Positions 38,298-50,349 of a DNA stretch of 64,000 bases are shown piece after piece. The notes under the pieces are model-generated. The model had not been told where the DNA came from, did no database searches, and saw only the letters and a list, made by a program, of their open reading frames with translations. The DNA lies in contig JBAJFE010000061.1 of NCBI GenBank assembly GCA_037903355.1, forward strand, positions 806,001 to 870,000, given 5' to 3'. A program made the translations under genes and the position numbers. The stretch comes from Trichuris trichiura. Taxonomy: Eukaryota; Nematoda; Enoplea; Trichinellida; Trichuridae. Within the stretch, counting starts at the first letter, position 1. The number at the start of each line of letters is the position of its first letter.

Positions 38298-41200
38298 TCA
38301 TACGTGATTCACAATTGTTGGTATCACTTTCCTCATCCAGTTTAGATATCTTGAAACTTTTGTAAATACTGCAAATTCTTGAGTTTTATACAAACAAAAC
38401 ACGTCGACACTGAACGATATTATTCCGTAGAGAACATATTTGTTGTCTTTCAAACAGGCTAATGGACCACCTGAATCACCCTGAAAGAGAAATCATTATT
38501 ATTCAGCGACGTAACAGCAACAGAAAAGGTGAAAAAACCTGCAGGAGCTCGAAATGTACCTTAGCCACCTTTCGATTATCAAATTTCAATTATTAATAGA
38601 TTGCGTAAATAAAGGTTCCATTTTTACTTCTACTCTACAGGGGAGTGAAAGGGCAATTGATAAACACTAAAACTGACCTGATCGATTCCACCTCCGTTTT
38701 TACGAGAACACAACATATTCTTTTTATTGTATCCAGAATAACGAACTTTGCCATCGTGCATCGACACTTCGAATTGTTGCAATTCATTCGGATACTGCCC
38801 ATTTCCTGAGTAAAACAAGCTTACAAAATACTATACCCGGAGGGGTGCAAATAAGCCAGACCAATCATCTGTAGCGTGCGTTTACTTACAGATAGCATAG
38901 AGCTTTTTGCTTAATCGATTACTTGTAGCAATGTGTTCACAGTCGACTTTTTAAATATAGATATATACGCGATAGCGTTGCTACAAAAATTGCAGCTTAC
39001 CTATGGTGCCCCATCCTGTCACAAAACATCGGCCTCCCTGTGGAGCTAATTCTTCATCTATGGATGGAAGGCAAATTCCTTGAATGTACTTGTTGTAGTT
39101 CACCTTCCGGTCTAACTTTAATACGGCAATGTCATCTTTTTTATCAAACTCGTGGAATATGCCAGGAATTATGTGAGTAACCGCATACTTCTGGCGCGTA
39201 TCTTCTGGATGTTTTATGTTATGGGCTCCGAAGTAAACATCCACGTCTTCTGGATTGGCAAGTGGCACTGCAACCTTGGGATCACTGAAAATCTTTCAAC
39301 GTCACAGTTAGACCAGCATAACAATCAACTTTACAATCATTTCAAGCTCAGTACTCGATTTTATTAAGCTTGGCATTAAAATTCTAACGGTTTACGGAGG
39401 TACATATAAACGATTCGCTTAAATAAACATTTCGTAATATGTCACGATAGATGTCGGCAGCATTTCAATATTTGATTTAGCTGAACTTTCCACATTTTAA
39501 ATCACGACGATGCCATTCGTTGTAATAACGAAAGTAACAGTAGTGCAACCTTTACGAAGGCCCCTTTTGTCCACATTAATGAGGCAGTTTTGCTCAGTTA
39601 AAAACGTAATGGCTTGAAAAAACAGCGAACAAAATTGCGGTCAGGAAATTTGAACGGTGGAAAGGTCTTAGAACTTTTAGCAAAATAAACAACTGTCCAT
39701 GTGCGAAACGTTATGGCCAATTTATACGGTATAGCTGAGCAGCGCAACAGTAAGGTGCTCACTTTTTAATCAAACGATTCACATGGTACACCAGCTCTTC
39801 CCAACCGGAAGTGGACTTTCCGAACTGATCTCTGCAAACAGAATACACGATAATTCAGAAGTGAACAGATAAGCTGACTGAGGGAGTTTTTTAGAATTTT
39901 GTGTAAAAAACCTGTTTCTGTTTGTGAACTGAAGCTCTCTATTTAAAAGAAAAACGGTTTTCTTGAGAAAAGACTACTAATAAATCATCTTTTCCAAGCA
40001 AGCATTTAAAATATCAGAGAATGCCTTTCGCAAGGCAAAGTGATCAGTGAAACTAGACACTGTAGAATATTCACAGTATTCAGGTAACAGCTAGATTCGA
40101 TAAATGCAAAATTTGAGCAGATAATCATCGGAAATGGTTAAGAATTTTTAGCGCAAATAATTTAAATGATTAATTTGTCCCTTCCCACGAAATGTGTGTC
40201 CTCTTCGCAGCGCAATAAGCTTTTAATGTCTGCACCTTTCTGAACCGGTTAACAACTCCACGGCTGTATTTTAAAAATACGGGACGGGTCTTAGCCGCCC
40301 GAAAGCTGCGTACATTAAAAGTTTATAGTTCTCCAAACGAGACACATTCCTTAAGAAGAAACAAATGTATCTTGGTAACCTATAGTCCAGTACTTAAAAG
40401 CCGTATTTTCAAATAATGTTAATTTAAAAAACGATTGAATCGTTTGTATTTAAGATATCTTAGCTTATGGTAGTGACATGGACTGAAGCAGGACCAAAAT
40501 AAGGCATAGTTTCCGCTAGACAGTAGTACAGAAATAGATTCGACCTTGATCATCGATCAATATTAATACTAAAAGTTTAGAAACATAAAATTACATGTCA
40601 ATGACGCAGTGAGCAGCGGTCAGAACTAGATCTGAGGAGTTGTGATTGTTCCAGTCTATAAGGCTGCCACCGCATTTATATTTTGTGCCATTTATGGTAA
40701 CATAAATCAGTGCCTGCCACGGGTGAGAATGCGGTACTGCTTTAAAACCGCGAACAATGCGATTGTTCCATCTGTATTCAGGAACTGGATCAAAGTAAGG
40801 TTTTCCACAGATTGCCTAAATGGAGATCAATATGGTCACTTGATAAACTCAGAGTAAATTCACGCTGATCAGACTGAATATGCACATGCTAAAACGTTGC
40901 AGGTTTTTTCTAACATGTACATTTTTCCAAATCAAATCTTAGATTCATTTATATTCCCTACCGCTGAAGAAAATACCGTACAGTCTATTTAGCGATTCAT
41001 AATATTAGTTCAGCTAGGCTTAACATGCTTTGGAAGCTATAATAAAGCAGTTATTGCAGCTAAGGAAAGAACCTGTCCATTCCGTATTCCGATACGAAAG
41101 CTTTGAAAACCTAACTCGAGTGATTACAGCAGTATGAAAGCGAATTACTCAATAGCTGAGAAAATTATTCTTTAATTAGCCTGAAGGTGAATTAATTACT

Positions 41201-41471
41201 CATCTGTCACATAGGTAATAACAAAAGCTAAAGCTTAAGCCACTAAAACTTTGAACCGACCGTGCTGCCATGCTTATCGTACGCTTATTAGAACGACGTT
41301 GTATTAATATTAATAAATATGGAAATGATGTTGATAACCGTGCTTTTGCTATCTCTGAGCGATTAATCGTTTACAGTTATAAAACACATGCAATCAGCTT
41401 ACTTCACTACATTTAAGGAACAAGGCTACAAAGAGGATAGTAATCAATAGAACGTGGCTTCGAAATTGCAT
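38298..41471 (-). CDS. Secreted chymotrypsin-like serine protease M4 (array copy 4)
   Basis: Exons 41403-41471, 40595-40815, 39001-39284, 38678-38805 and 38298-38480 give 885 bp, 294 residues. The signal exon starts MQFRSHVLLITILFV. Activation site R|IVRGFKA; SHPWQA; His57 in LTAAHC; Asp102 in DDIAVLKL; Ser195 in GDSGGPLAC. The segment before Ser195 is LCSRKNGGGIDQ, so positions 189-192 read Gly-Ile-Asp-Gln: a different specificity loop from M2 (Gly-Ser-Ala-Gln) but shared with M6. The exon 5 Cys is present (DVFCL). Intron 2 has a decayed fold-back remnant (about 40205-40430). It groups with M6 and M7 by the exon 3 sequence HPEDTRQK or near. No P or zinc-finger relic lies downstream of this copy. 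Confidence 0.9.
40205..40430. repeat. Decayed fold-back family remnant in intron 2 of M4
   Basis: Contains gggacgggtcttagccgc and cccgaaagctgcg, the core of the fold-back family, and a drifted 3' part (ggtaacctatagtccagtac). The CTGANGA segment is lost. A matching, better preserved remnant is in the same intron of M7 (62090-62345), so the insertion predates their duplication. Confidence 0.55.
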
Positions 41472-41689
41472 TTTGACAATGTTAATGGAACATAGCTGCC
41501 AGCCTTTTAAAACAGAACACGCGAGAAGAGCCTTCATGAAATGCAGCGCTGTGACTGAGTACATATTTGCCTCAATAGGCTATGCTGCACTGTCTGCTGC
41601 TGCTGTTTAAACATGCAAAGGCGGTTAGTTTCTTAACTATCTAGCTATGTACCAATGCTTGATATCTGTGCAATTTTTCTTAATAACGG

Positions 41690-41790
41690 CTCATCCATCC
41701 GTTGGTAGAGCAGCTGTTTCGTTCAATTTACAGATACCAGCACAACAAATAAACGGGAAAGGCTGTAGAAGATCAAACACTAAGAAACTC
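41690..41790 (+). repeat. tRNA-like-headed repeat fragment (unit 4)
   Basis: Carries ctcatccatccgttggtaga and, about 55 bases on, aacgggaaaggctgtagaag, the head and start of the 3' half of the short repeat seen complete at 45355. An equivalent copy is at 63600 upstream of M7. Confidence 0.5.
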
Positions 41791-41896
41791 CAATGAGCAT
41801 TATACTAAGTGAAATGGTTATGCCTCATTCCCTCAGGACAGTGACTTACTTCCTACAGGCCAAATACTTCAGGTTTGCACTCAATTGTTACGCCAA

Positions 41897-42136
41897 ATGT
41901 TTGCACTGAGACGGCTGCTCTTTAAGTTCTTAGCGATATTCGTGATGGCAGGTGTTTGCTTTTTCAGAGCAGCGAATTTCATATTAGAGAAAATGCACGT
42001 GCACCACATTATTCTGAAGAAAAATGGGCATGAAATTCTCAAATACCTAACCGGCTTCACGCAGATACCGCAGTTTTGTAATCAAGGGAGAAATCGGTTT
42101 CCTTTTCCTTTCATAATGAATGTGAAGGCGTATTAA
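41897..42136 (+). CDS. Small putative secreted protein, array-associated (79 aa)
   Basis: Same length as the ORF at 31320-31559. Starts MFALRRLLFKFLAIFVMAG and ends PFIMNVKAY. A basic N-terminus and hydrophobic core suggest a signal peptide; the mature part (FILEKMHVHHIILKK...) has no known motif. It is divergent from M4, 425 bp from its start codon. An intact frame in two distant copies is mild support for coding, but several other copies are broken. Confidence 0.35.
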   Translation: MFALRRLLFKFLAIFVMAGVCFFRAANFILEKMHVHHIILKKNGHEILKYLTGFTQIPQFCNQGRNRFPFPFIMNVKAY

Positions 42137-42499
42137 GTACGTTGTAGAAAAACGTTCTTGAATTCGATATGGAGTAGGTGCTATTATGAGCGAGACAGTA
42201 ACTAAGGACAACTGCTTTTGTTTCACAAAATTAACGCTTAGACAGAGGAAACCTCATCTTGGAATAGTAAAAGTTATTTACCTGAAATGTTCGGTTACTT
42301 GTGTTGTTTCTTTGTTCTGTTTAACGCTTTTTGCGATTTTTGGCTGTTTTTCTCAGCAAGATAATGTAGGTACTAACAGTTGCAGGCCTTAGCTGGCAAA
42401 TCAGATGTGTGGTTCAGAACTGTCAAAGACTTCCGCATTTTTCTTTACGGCCATCAGCTGGTGAAGAGACCGTATTGAAAACTTTCATTATTTAGCTCA

Positions 42500-43066
42500 A
42501 TTAGCACCAACGAAGTCAAAAGATTTACTGCAATCAAACGAAGTCAGAACAAACTGCCTGGAGGACATCAGCGTAACGCTAAGCGAATAAGTCATTCCTT
42601 CTGTGGAACATCTGCCTAGGGAGGTACAACCTACATGCTTGTATCTAAACAACGTAAATGACATGAGCGTTACGACATCGTCATCGTTATACTGTCTAGG
42701 TTTTACTTTGCTGTTACAGGGAAATGAGGTGCCCAACTTGCGTGCTCACTCAAACTACCACCACTTTCCTCACTCAGAGACTCTCTTAGGCTACGAGATT
42801 GGAAAGCATATTCACCATTTTGATTACGTAACATTGCATATCGATCTGCTTGACCATAACTGTTGCGATAGTGTCTGTCACGGTTGCGCTTCGTTAAGCG
42901 ATGATACCTATAAGCCGGACAATCAGAGGGACCTTCTCCTTTGTTGCAACGAGTGTGCACCTTAAGGTCCAATGTAATTTAAAATGGCTGGTCACAAAAG
43001 GTGCAAAGAAATGGCAGTTCGTCAGCTTGATTTGCGCAGTGGGTAACAAAGTTATGTCTAAACTAC
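42500..43066 (-). pseudogene. Longest relic of the zinc-finger gene last exon (unit 4)
   Basis: From an acceptor-like tttag at about 43066 it reads HNFVTHCANQADELPFLCTF then CDQPF followed by a stop, then HTRCNKGEGPSDCPAYRY and TKRNRDRHYRN. It aligns along the whole first 70 residues of the last exon of the gene at 11473. Several finger cysteines and histidines and the frame are lost. It keeps the 5' half of the exon that the relics at 25591, 31979 and 52942 have lost. Confidence 0.8.
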
Positions 43067-43103
43067 GTTGATTAAGAGAATATTGCTTATTATAAACTTA
43101 AAT

Positions 43104-43331
43104 TCACCCGTAGAAGCGTTCGCTGCGCGACGGACAGATCAGCTTGAGATGAAACTGCCAATCCGTAGATTCAAATAAGAAGCTATAATGGTATTTATTC
43201 CATGGGTCTCTCACCATTTCAGGCGTCACGTGACCATTATTGTTCTTCAAATCCAACCTTAAAAGCACATTTTCTGGACCCTGCACCAGTGCAGAAACAA
43301 TACGAAGGTAGCGCAGAACTTGAAGCAAATA
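43104..43331 (-). other. Unassigned open segment, possible exon or fragment
   Basis: A 74-codon open frame without an in-frame ATG, ending in DWQFHLKLICPSRSERFYG. Its composition is protein-like and no other window copy exists, but there is no recognised family and no clear splice sites. It may be a stray exon. Confidence 0.25.
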
Positions 43332-44204
43332 GGATGAAACCGTAGAATTAAGTGTTCATCAAAAACTAGTGTGAACTGCAAGATTTCACGTATAAAAATC
43401 CCCGTATTATTAACAGCAGTTCTTCAGTCGCTAATGCTAACGTAAGCAAAAACAGAGATACACAATTCTTCAATACATTAGTCCAAAGAACAGTTTATTT
43501 TTCATAGGAAATTGAGTCACACAAAATTTTAAAATGTAAAAGTTCTTTTGAAAAAGTAAACATGTTTTTCAGAAAAGAACTGCCGCCAAAAAAGGAAACA
43601 GAAAGGGAAAAAAGCGGTCATCAAAACGCATTCACTACATAGTGAAAGAACTAGATTTCGTGAATCTTTAGTAATAACTCCTTCAGCTATTTCCTGGGCT
43701 CCAGATAAAGCCTCTGGCTTACATGGTAAGATATGACAGACTGTACCGTAAAATGAACCTGGGTTTTGTCGTAAGCAGTCGAACGCGAAAAAAGCCACTA
43801 TAGTACTTTACCGTAGTATGCAACAAGTTGCGCAGCCGTTTCTTTTGCACCTGGGTCGACGTCGCGGTGTGAATCCTGCATGTTCAATTGCACCGTAATG
43901 AGTTACGGGACGACGACTAAAATCGGCAAGTGCATAGAAAAAGCGGATCTGCAGATGCTTCAATAAGCCGCTATGCAATCAGCATAGGCTAAAGTTGATA
44001 GGTCACTGGTTAATCAGTTGTCAACTTTAAAGCAGAATTTTTTACGTTAAACTCAAGTGCTTCTATTTATTCATGATGCGCAGCATAAAAAAAAATTCGA
44101 CACTCGCGATTTGCAAAATGTTTTACTTCTCGAGCTGATTTCTTGTTACGACTGGGATTACTCGTCGCACTGCACTTAACTATTTTTTAATATATTTACT
44201 GCAC

Positions 44205-45005
44205 TTGTTGCGGCTGAATAAAGGGTTTTCGCTTGTTAGTAGATCAGTGACCAGTGGACAGAACAAGAATGGACAGCCGTTGCGTAAGGTGACACTGTCA
44301 TCTTCCGCTCTAGCTCTGAAGTTGCCACCGTTTTGTCCACCGAGTGTGAAGCATCAGTTCACGTTGATCAACCTCAGGGTTACTCAAACGAAGTACCACT
44401 ATACTATTGCTGCCGTCCTGGATAGTATCGGTGCCGACATTGAGGATCTGTTGGACAGTTCAAGGTCTATACTGTATGAAACACTGAAAGCCAAGCTACC
44501 AGAACGTTCCACCGCAACAGGTAGAGAGAGATTCCATTCCTTAATGGACGTGTCACAGACTGACGATCAGAAACTGACACATCTGTTACGACAGATGAGT
44601 CGGAGAACAACCGGCATAGCGGACCGTCAAAGCATCATTTTCCAGCAGCTCTTCCTGCAACGCTTCTCAGCCTACCTTCAGCTCATCTTGAAAGCTATGC
44701 TCAGCGCTGATATCGAACAGTTGGCACTTACAGCGAACGAGCTTATAATCGTAAACATTTCGATCACTGCAGTCACTGAAACGAGTGTAGCTAATGATGC
44801 AACTAAATTGAAAGTTTTGCAGCAAGAGGTGGCTGAGCTACGACGCCATTTACGTTCGCTCACCATTTCTCCCTCCAGGTCACCTATCAGACGCAACACG
44901 CGTCGCAGGTCACCCTCGCCACATGCAAGCATCTGTTACTTTCATCAGAAGTTCAGAGCTCATGCTCATCTTTGCCGTCAGCCATGTACCTTTTCAGAAA
45001 ACTGA
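44205..45005 (+). mobile_element. Ty3/gypsy gag-like fragment
   Basis: Open frame of about 266 codons. It contains TQTKYHYTIAAV, DIEDLLDSSRSILYETLKAK, LLRQMSRRT, QLFLQRFSAYLQLIL and a C-terminal CYFHQKFRAHAHLCRQPC. These follow the order of arthropod/nematode-type gypsy Gag proteins (capsid helices, then a CxxH...C motif). The N-terminal KLPPFCPPS is followed directly by mid-capsid sequence, so part is deleted. There is no upstream in-frame ATG, and the pol region after 45005 is degraded. It is a retroelement fragment, not a host gene. Confidence 0.75.
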
Positions 45006-45354
45006 CCCGGCGGGCACTCCAAGTGGTAGAAGGTTCGGCTATCTTTTGCAACCGTCACATTTTTCAATCAGGAAAACATCCCCAACATGAAACTGGTCAG
45101 CACCGGTTCTGAAGTCTGCGTGTTGCTTGTACACTTTTTGTCACGCAGCCAGTGGTGAGCTCTCCCTATACGTCAGAACTGGTGGTTCGTTTATGTGGTC
45201 TTTTCTTGTTGTCAGTGGTAATGTGCTGTCAGCATAGCGATGTTGGTAATGCTACATCAATGCTAATGTCATTACCATCATCGCTGACGACGGTAAAAGG
45301 TTAGTCCTGAGAGCTCTGAATCTGCTAAGCGCTTGTTCTGAAATTTCCTTAAAA

Positions 45355-45495
45355 AGTGCTCATCCATCCGTTGGTAGGGCATTTGCTTCGGCATTATTTC
45401 AGACATTAGCAACGGGCTAAACAAAGCCGTAACAAAGAACTTTTCCATCATGAAAATCCATCGACCCGTTAAGAAGCACCCAGTCTTCAAGAAAT
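45355..45495 (+). repeat. Short monomeric repeat with tRNA-like head and fold-back-family tail
   Basis: Head ctcatccatccgttggtagg, middle aacgggctaaacaaagccgt, then aacttttccatcatgaaaat and a 3' tail with cgacccgttaagaagcaccc and cagtcttc. The tail matches that of FB-1 and FB-3, while the head matches the arms of FB-5. It therefore links the two sets of elements. It looks like a SINE-sized unit of about 140 bp. Confidence 0.55.
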
Positions 45496-45872
45496 ATTGT
45501 TGAAGAAACGATAGTACGAATGGCAAGACCGTTAAGACAGCTGAAGACCCAGCGCAAGCGAACAAATGGAAAGGGAGGAAAAATTGAACTGCAGTTGCAC
45601 AAAACCGTTTCGGAGCTACGAGAACAAAAGGAAATCTTTAAAAGTAACAGAGTGTAGAAGTCCCTATTCTACAATGTTCGTTAACTTGTTCAAACAGCGC
45701 TGCGATTTACCTCAAAAAATCAGCTGGACGTGAAGGCTGGAAAAAAGTTCAATCGATTCAAAATGGGGCGATTACTAGCTCATTGCAACAAATTCCCATA
45801 AAGCAAAAGTACAAACGTTACAACGAATGCGACATGTCAAGCCTTTTCTAACTGCATGCGCTACCTCATAGC

Positions 45873-48800
45873 TCAAGCTTTTTCTAGCTGCGTGTGATTC
45901 ACAGTTGTTGGTATCACTTTCTTCATCCAGTTTAGGTATTTTGAAACTTTTGTAAATATTGCAATTTCTTCCATTTCATTTAGACAAGGCACCTCGACAC
46001 TGAAAGATATTATTCCGTAAATAACATATTTGTCGTCCTTCATGCAGGCCAGTGGACCACCTGAATCACCCTGAAAGAAAAATCATTGTCAGTCAGCGAC
46101 GCGACAATAACAAAAAATATTTAACAAGTGCATCAGCTCGAAATGTACCTCTCAATTATTAATAGGTTGCATAAATGAGGCGTGCATTTTTATTTCTACT
46201 ACACAAGGCAGTGAAAGAGCAATTGATAAACTCCCAAACCAACCTCAGCGCTTCCACCTTTGTTCATACGATGGCACAACATATTGTTCTTATTGTATCC
46301 AGAATAACGAACCTTGCCATCGTACAACGATACTTCGAACTGTTGCAATTTATCTGGATTCTCCTGATTTCCTGCGTAAAACAAGCTTACAGAACAGAGT
46401 ATTTGCCGGGATATAGAACTCTATGTAAATAAGCAAAATCAATCTTCTGTGGTATTAATTTATTTACACATATCTCATAGCTTTTGCATCATGGGTTAAT
46501 TGTAACAATGTGTTCAAAGTCGACTACATATACAGTAGAACCTCTAAAGTTGACCACCTCTCTAAGTTAACCGAATTTTGACCAGTTGATTTGTCTGCAC
46601 GTTAGTTGAGCCACTTATACTCACAGCCTCCTATGTTGACCAGTTTTCCCTGGTCCCTTGAGTGGTCAACTTATGGAGGTTCTACTGTATATGCATTCAT
46701 GCGTGGTACCGTCATTACAAAAACTGCAACTTACCTAGATTACCCCATCCTGTCACAAAACAGCGGCTTCCCTTCGGAGCTAATTCATCCTTTATGGACG
46801 GAAGGCAAATTCCCTGAATGTACTTGCTGTAATTTACTTTCCGGCCTAATTTTAGTATGGCGATGTCTTCCTTTTCATTAAACTCGTGGAATGTGCCAGG
46901 AATTATAAGAGTAACAGGATACTCCTGACGCGTCCTTTCCACTTTTTTTATGTTATGGGCTCCGACGTAAACATGCACGTCTTCTGGTTTGACAATTGGC
47001 ACTCCAGCTTTGGTGTCCCTGAAAATCATCCAATGTCACAGTTAGATGAGCACAACAATCAACCCTACAAATGTTTCAATTCCAATGTTTAACGTCAGAA
47101 TTCTAAGGGTTTATGGACGTACAAATATACGATAAGCTGAAATAAACATTTTGTAAGAAGTCACATTAGATTTCAGCATTATTTCATTACTTAAATTACC
47201 TGAAATTTCTACATTTTAGATCAGAATGATACCATTCATTGTGTTAACGAAAATAATAATAGTGCAATCTTTATCAAAGCCCTTTTTGTCCAGATTCATA
47301 AGACCGTTGCGCACAAATAAAAGCGCTGTGCCATGAAAAACTGCTGAATGCGCCTGCGGCCAGGAAGATTGAAAATGCGTCAGAGGCGGTAAGGGCTTAC
47401 ATCCATGCAGCAAAGTAAATGGCTATCCATTTGCGAAACGTTACGGACAATTTTTACTGCTTAACCGAATAGCGCATTGGTAATGTGCTTACCTTTTAAT
47501 CAAACGATTCACATGGAACTTCAACTCGTCGAAACGTGAAGTGGATTTTCTGAACTGATCTCTGCAGAGAGAATACACGCACAAATCAGAAGTCAAGAAA
47601 TCAAACGACTGACACGATTTCTTAGAATTTTATGTGAAAAAGCTTTTTCTGTTAGTCAACTGACGCTCCACATTTAAACAAAAAAGGCTTTCTTGAGAAA
47701 ACGCCAGTAATAAATCGTCTTTTCTCAGCAGGCATTCAGAATAACGGAAAACAGCTTTCACAATATGAAGTGATCAGAAACTAAGCAGACTTAACAGGAT
47801 TCAGGTAACATAGCAAATTTCATAAACGCAAATTTGTGAAACTAATCACCAGAAATAAAAACAAAATTGGTAACACAGTTTTCAGCACAAGTAATCTAAA
47901 CTTTAAACACTAGTTTAATCACTTATATTTAGGATATTTTAGCTTATAGTGGAGACGTGGACAGAAGCAGAACTCAACATATAAATCATTTTTGTTAGTT
48001 AACAGCACTGAGCTAAATTCAGCCTTATTCAACTATCAGTATTAATAATAAAAATTTAGAAAAACAAAATAATAATTTAAAATAATAAACATAAAATTAC
48101 ATATCAATGACGCAATGGGCAGCGGTCAGAATTAGATCTGAGGAGTTGTGACCATTCCAGTCTATAAGACTGCCACCGCATAAGACGCAATGGGCAGCGG
48201 TCAGAATTAGATCTGAGGAGTTGTGACCATTCCAGTCTATAAGACTGCCACCGCATAAGGAAAGCGAGCCGTTCATGTCAACATAAATCACTGCCTGCCA
48301 CGGATGAGAATGCGGTACTGCTTCAAAACCATCAGCAATGCGATTGTTCCGTTTAGGTTTAGGAACTGGATCAAAGTAAGGTTTTCCACAGATTGCCTAA
48401 ATGAAGAGCAGTATGGTCAGTTAATGAGCTCAGAGCAAATGTGCACTGGCTGAATTGTTTGTAAGCATGTTAATATATTGTAGGTATTTTTAACTTTTAT
48501 ATCTTCAGAATCAGGCCTTAGATTTATTAAGACGTCGAACCGCTGAAGACAAAAGGACGCACAGTCTAGTTAGCGACTCCTGATGTTAGTTAAGTTTGAC
48601 CTATAATAAAGCAGTTATTGCAACTAAGGAAAGAATTCGCCATCGTTTATGCAAGTACAAAGGTTGGAAAACTAATTCAGATAAATTACGGTAGCACGAA
48701 GGTGAATTACCCAAAAGCTGAGGAAAGCAAGCTTTAATGTGTCTGAAGTTGAGTTCTTTGCTCAACATCACATAGGCAGCAACAAATGCTTAGGCTTAAG

Positions 48801-49032
48801 GCATTCAAAAATTAAACTGACCATTCTGCTATTTTTATCACACGATTATCAGAATGGCGTTTCATTAATAGTAATAAATATGAGAATGATGTCGATAACC
48901 GTGCTTTTGCTATCTCTGAGCGATTATTCGCTTGCAGTTTTAAAATACATGCAATCACCTTACTTCACTACATTTAGGGAACATGACTACAAAGAGGATA
49001 GCAATCGACAGAACGCGGCTTCGAAGTTTCAT
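45873..49032 (-). CDS. Secreted chymotrypsin-like serine protease M5 with internal duplication (array copy 5)
   Basis: Exons 48964-49032, 48101-48396, 46735-47018, 46244-46371 and 45873-46070 give 975 bp, 324 residues. The signal exon starts MKLRSRVLSIAILFV. Activation site R|IADGFEA; Asp102 in EDIAILKL; Ser195 in GDSGGPLAC; the segment before Ser195 is LCHRMNKGGSAE; the exon 5 Cys is present (EVPCL). Exon 2 is 75 bp longer than in the sisters because a 75-bp segment is perfectly duplicated in frame. The protein would carry the CGGSL...LTAAHC block, including His57 and both Cys42 and Cys58, twice. A C-terminal addition (HTQLEKA) comes from a shifted stop. The frame is open, but folding is doubtful. 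Intron 3 holds a small pogo-like MITE. Confidence 0.85.
46533..46687. mobile_element. Short pogo-like MITE (155 bp) in intron 3 of M5
   Basis: Perfect 12-bp terminal inverted repeats CAGTAGAACCTC / GAGGTTCTACTG, flanked by TA on both sides. The interior shares aaccgaattttgaccagttg and tatgttgaccagttttccc with the element at 3295-3625. It is not present in the same intron of the other array genes. Confidence 0.8.
48109..48258. repeat. Perfect 75-bp tandem duplication inside exon 2 of M5
   Basis: Bases 48109-48183 and 48184-48258 are identical. The repeat encodes 25 residues covering CGGSLIDWNGHNSSDLILTA and AHCV. Identity of the two copies implies a recent event or an assembly artefact. Confidence 0.95.
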
Positions 49033-49549
49033 TTTGACAATGTAGATGGAACATTGCTGCCGGCCTTTTAAAGTAAAACGAGCATTAAGAGCCTTCATGA
49101 AATGCAGCGCAGTGACAGAGTACATATTTATCTCAACAAGCTATGCTAGACTGGTAGCTGCTGCTATTTAAACGTGCAAAGACAGTTAATCGCTTAACGT
49201 TTTTTCACTTTAATGTTCATAAGCAAGGGAAAGTAGGTACAAATCAGTCTGAATTCAGTCCGGACAGCAGCAAATGTATAAGCTCATTTTAAATTGTTTA
49301 AACTTCACAGTTTGCTTAAGAAGCTTTACACAACCACGGAGGACCAAAATCAAGTGTATAATAAGCTATATACCTAATGAATAAACAGAGAAGCTGTTAT
49401 TTGTATCTGCAAGCCTATAGTCAATGTTCATAATGCAAGAAACTCCAATGAACATTATACTAAGTGAAATGATTATGCTTCGTTCCCTCAGCACAATACC
49501 TTACCTCCTACAGACCAAATATTTCATGTTCGCACTCAATTGTTACGTC

Positions 49550-49734
49550 ATGTATTTGCGCTGAGACAGCTGCTGTTTAAATTTTTAGTGATATTCCTGG
49601 CGACGGAGGTTTTTTCAGAGCAGCGAACTTCGCGTTACGGACAACGCAACCACACTACATTATTTATATGGAAAAAGGGGCATGGAATTCTGAAATACCT
49701 AACTCCCTTCACGCAGCTACTTCAGTTTTACTAG
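49550..49734 (+). pseudogene. Frameshifted copy of the repeated small ORF
   Basis: The ATG is followed within five codons by a stop because of a small insertion. The homologous frame (LRQLLFKFLVIFLATE) can be read only without the ATG and stops early at LLQFY. Confidence 0.35.
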
Positions 49735-50349
49735 CAGCCGAGAAATGACTCTCCTTTTTCCTTTAATAATGAATGTGAAGGCGTACTAAGTACGTAGCAG
49801 AAAAACGTTCTTGAGATCTACAAGCTGTAGGTGTTGTTATGAGCGAGAAAGTAATTAACGACAACCGCTTTTATTTCACAAAATTACCGCTTAGACAGAG
49901 GAAACCTCATCTCGGAATAGTAAAAGTTATTTACCTGAAATGTTTGTTTACTTGTGTTGTTCCTTTGTTCTGTTTAAAGCTTTTTGCGGTTCTTTGGCCG
50001 TTTTACTCAGCACAATAATGTTAGTACTAATAGCTGCAGGCCTTAGTTGGCAAGTCAGATGCATGGTTCAGAACTGTCATGGACTTCCGCGCTTTTCTTT
50101 GCAGCTATCAAAATGTCAAGGGGCCAGATTGAAAACTTTCACTAATTAGCATATTTAGCATAAACGAAGCCAAAACATATACTGCAATCAAACGAAGTCA
50201 GAACAAACTGCGTGGAGGGCATCAGCGTAACGCTAAGGGAATAAGTCATTCCTTCTCTGGAACATCTGCTTAGAGATGTACAACCGTACGTGCTTGTACC
50301 TGAACAACGCAAATGACGTCAGCGTTACGACATTGTCATCATCATACTA

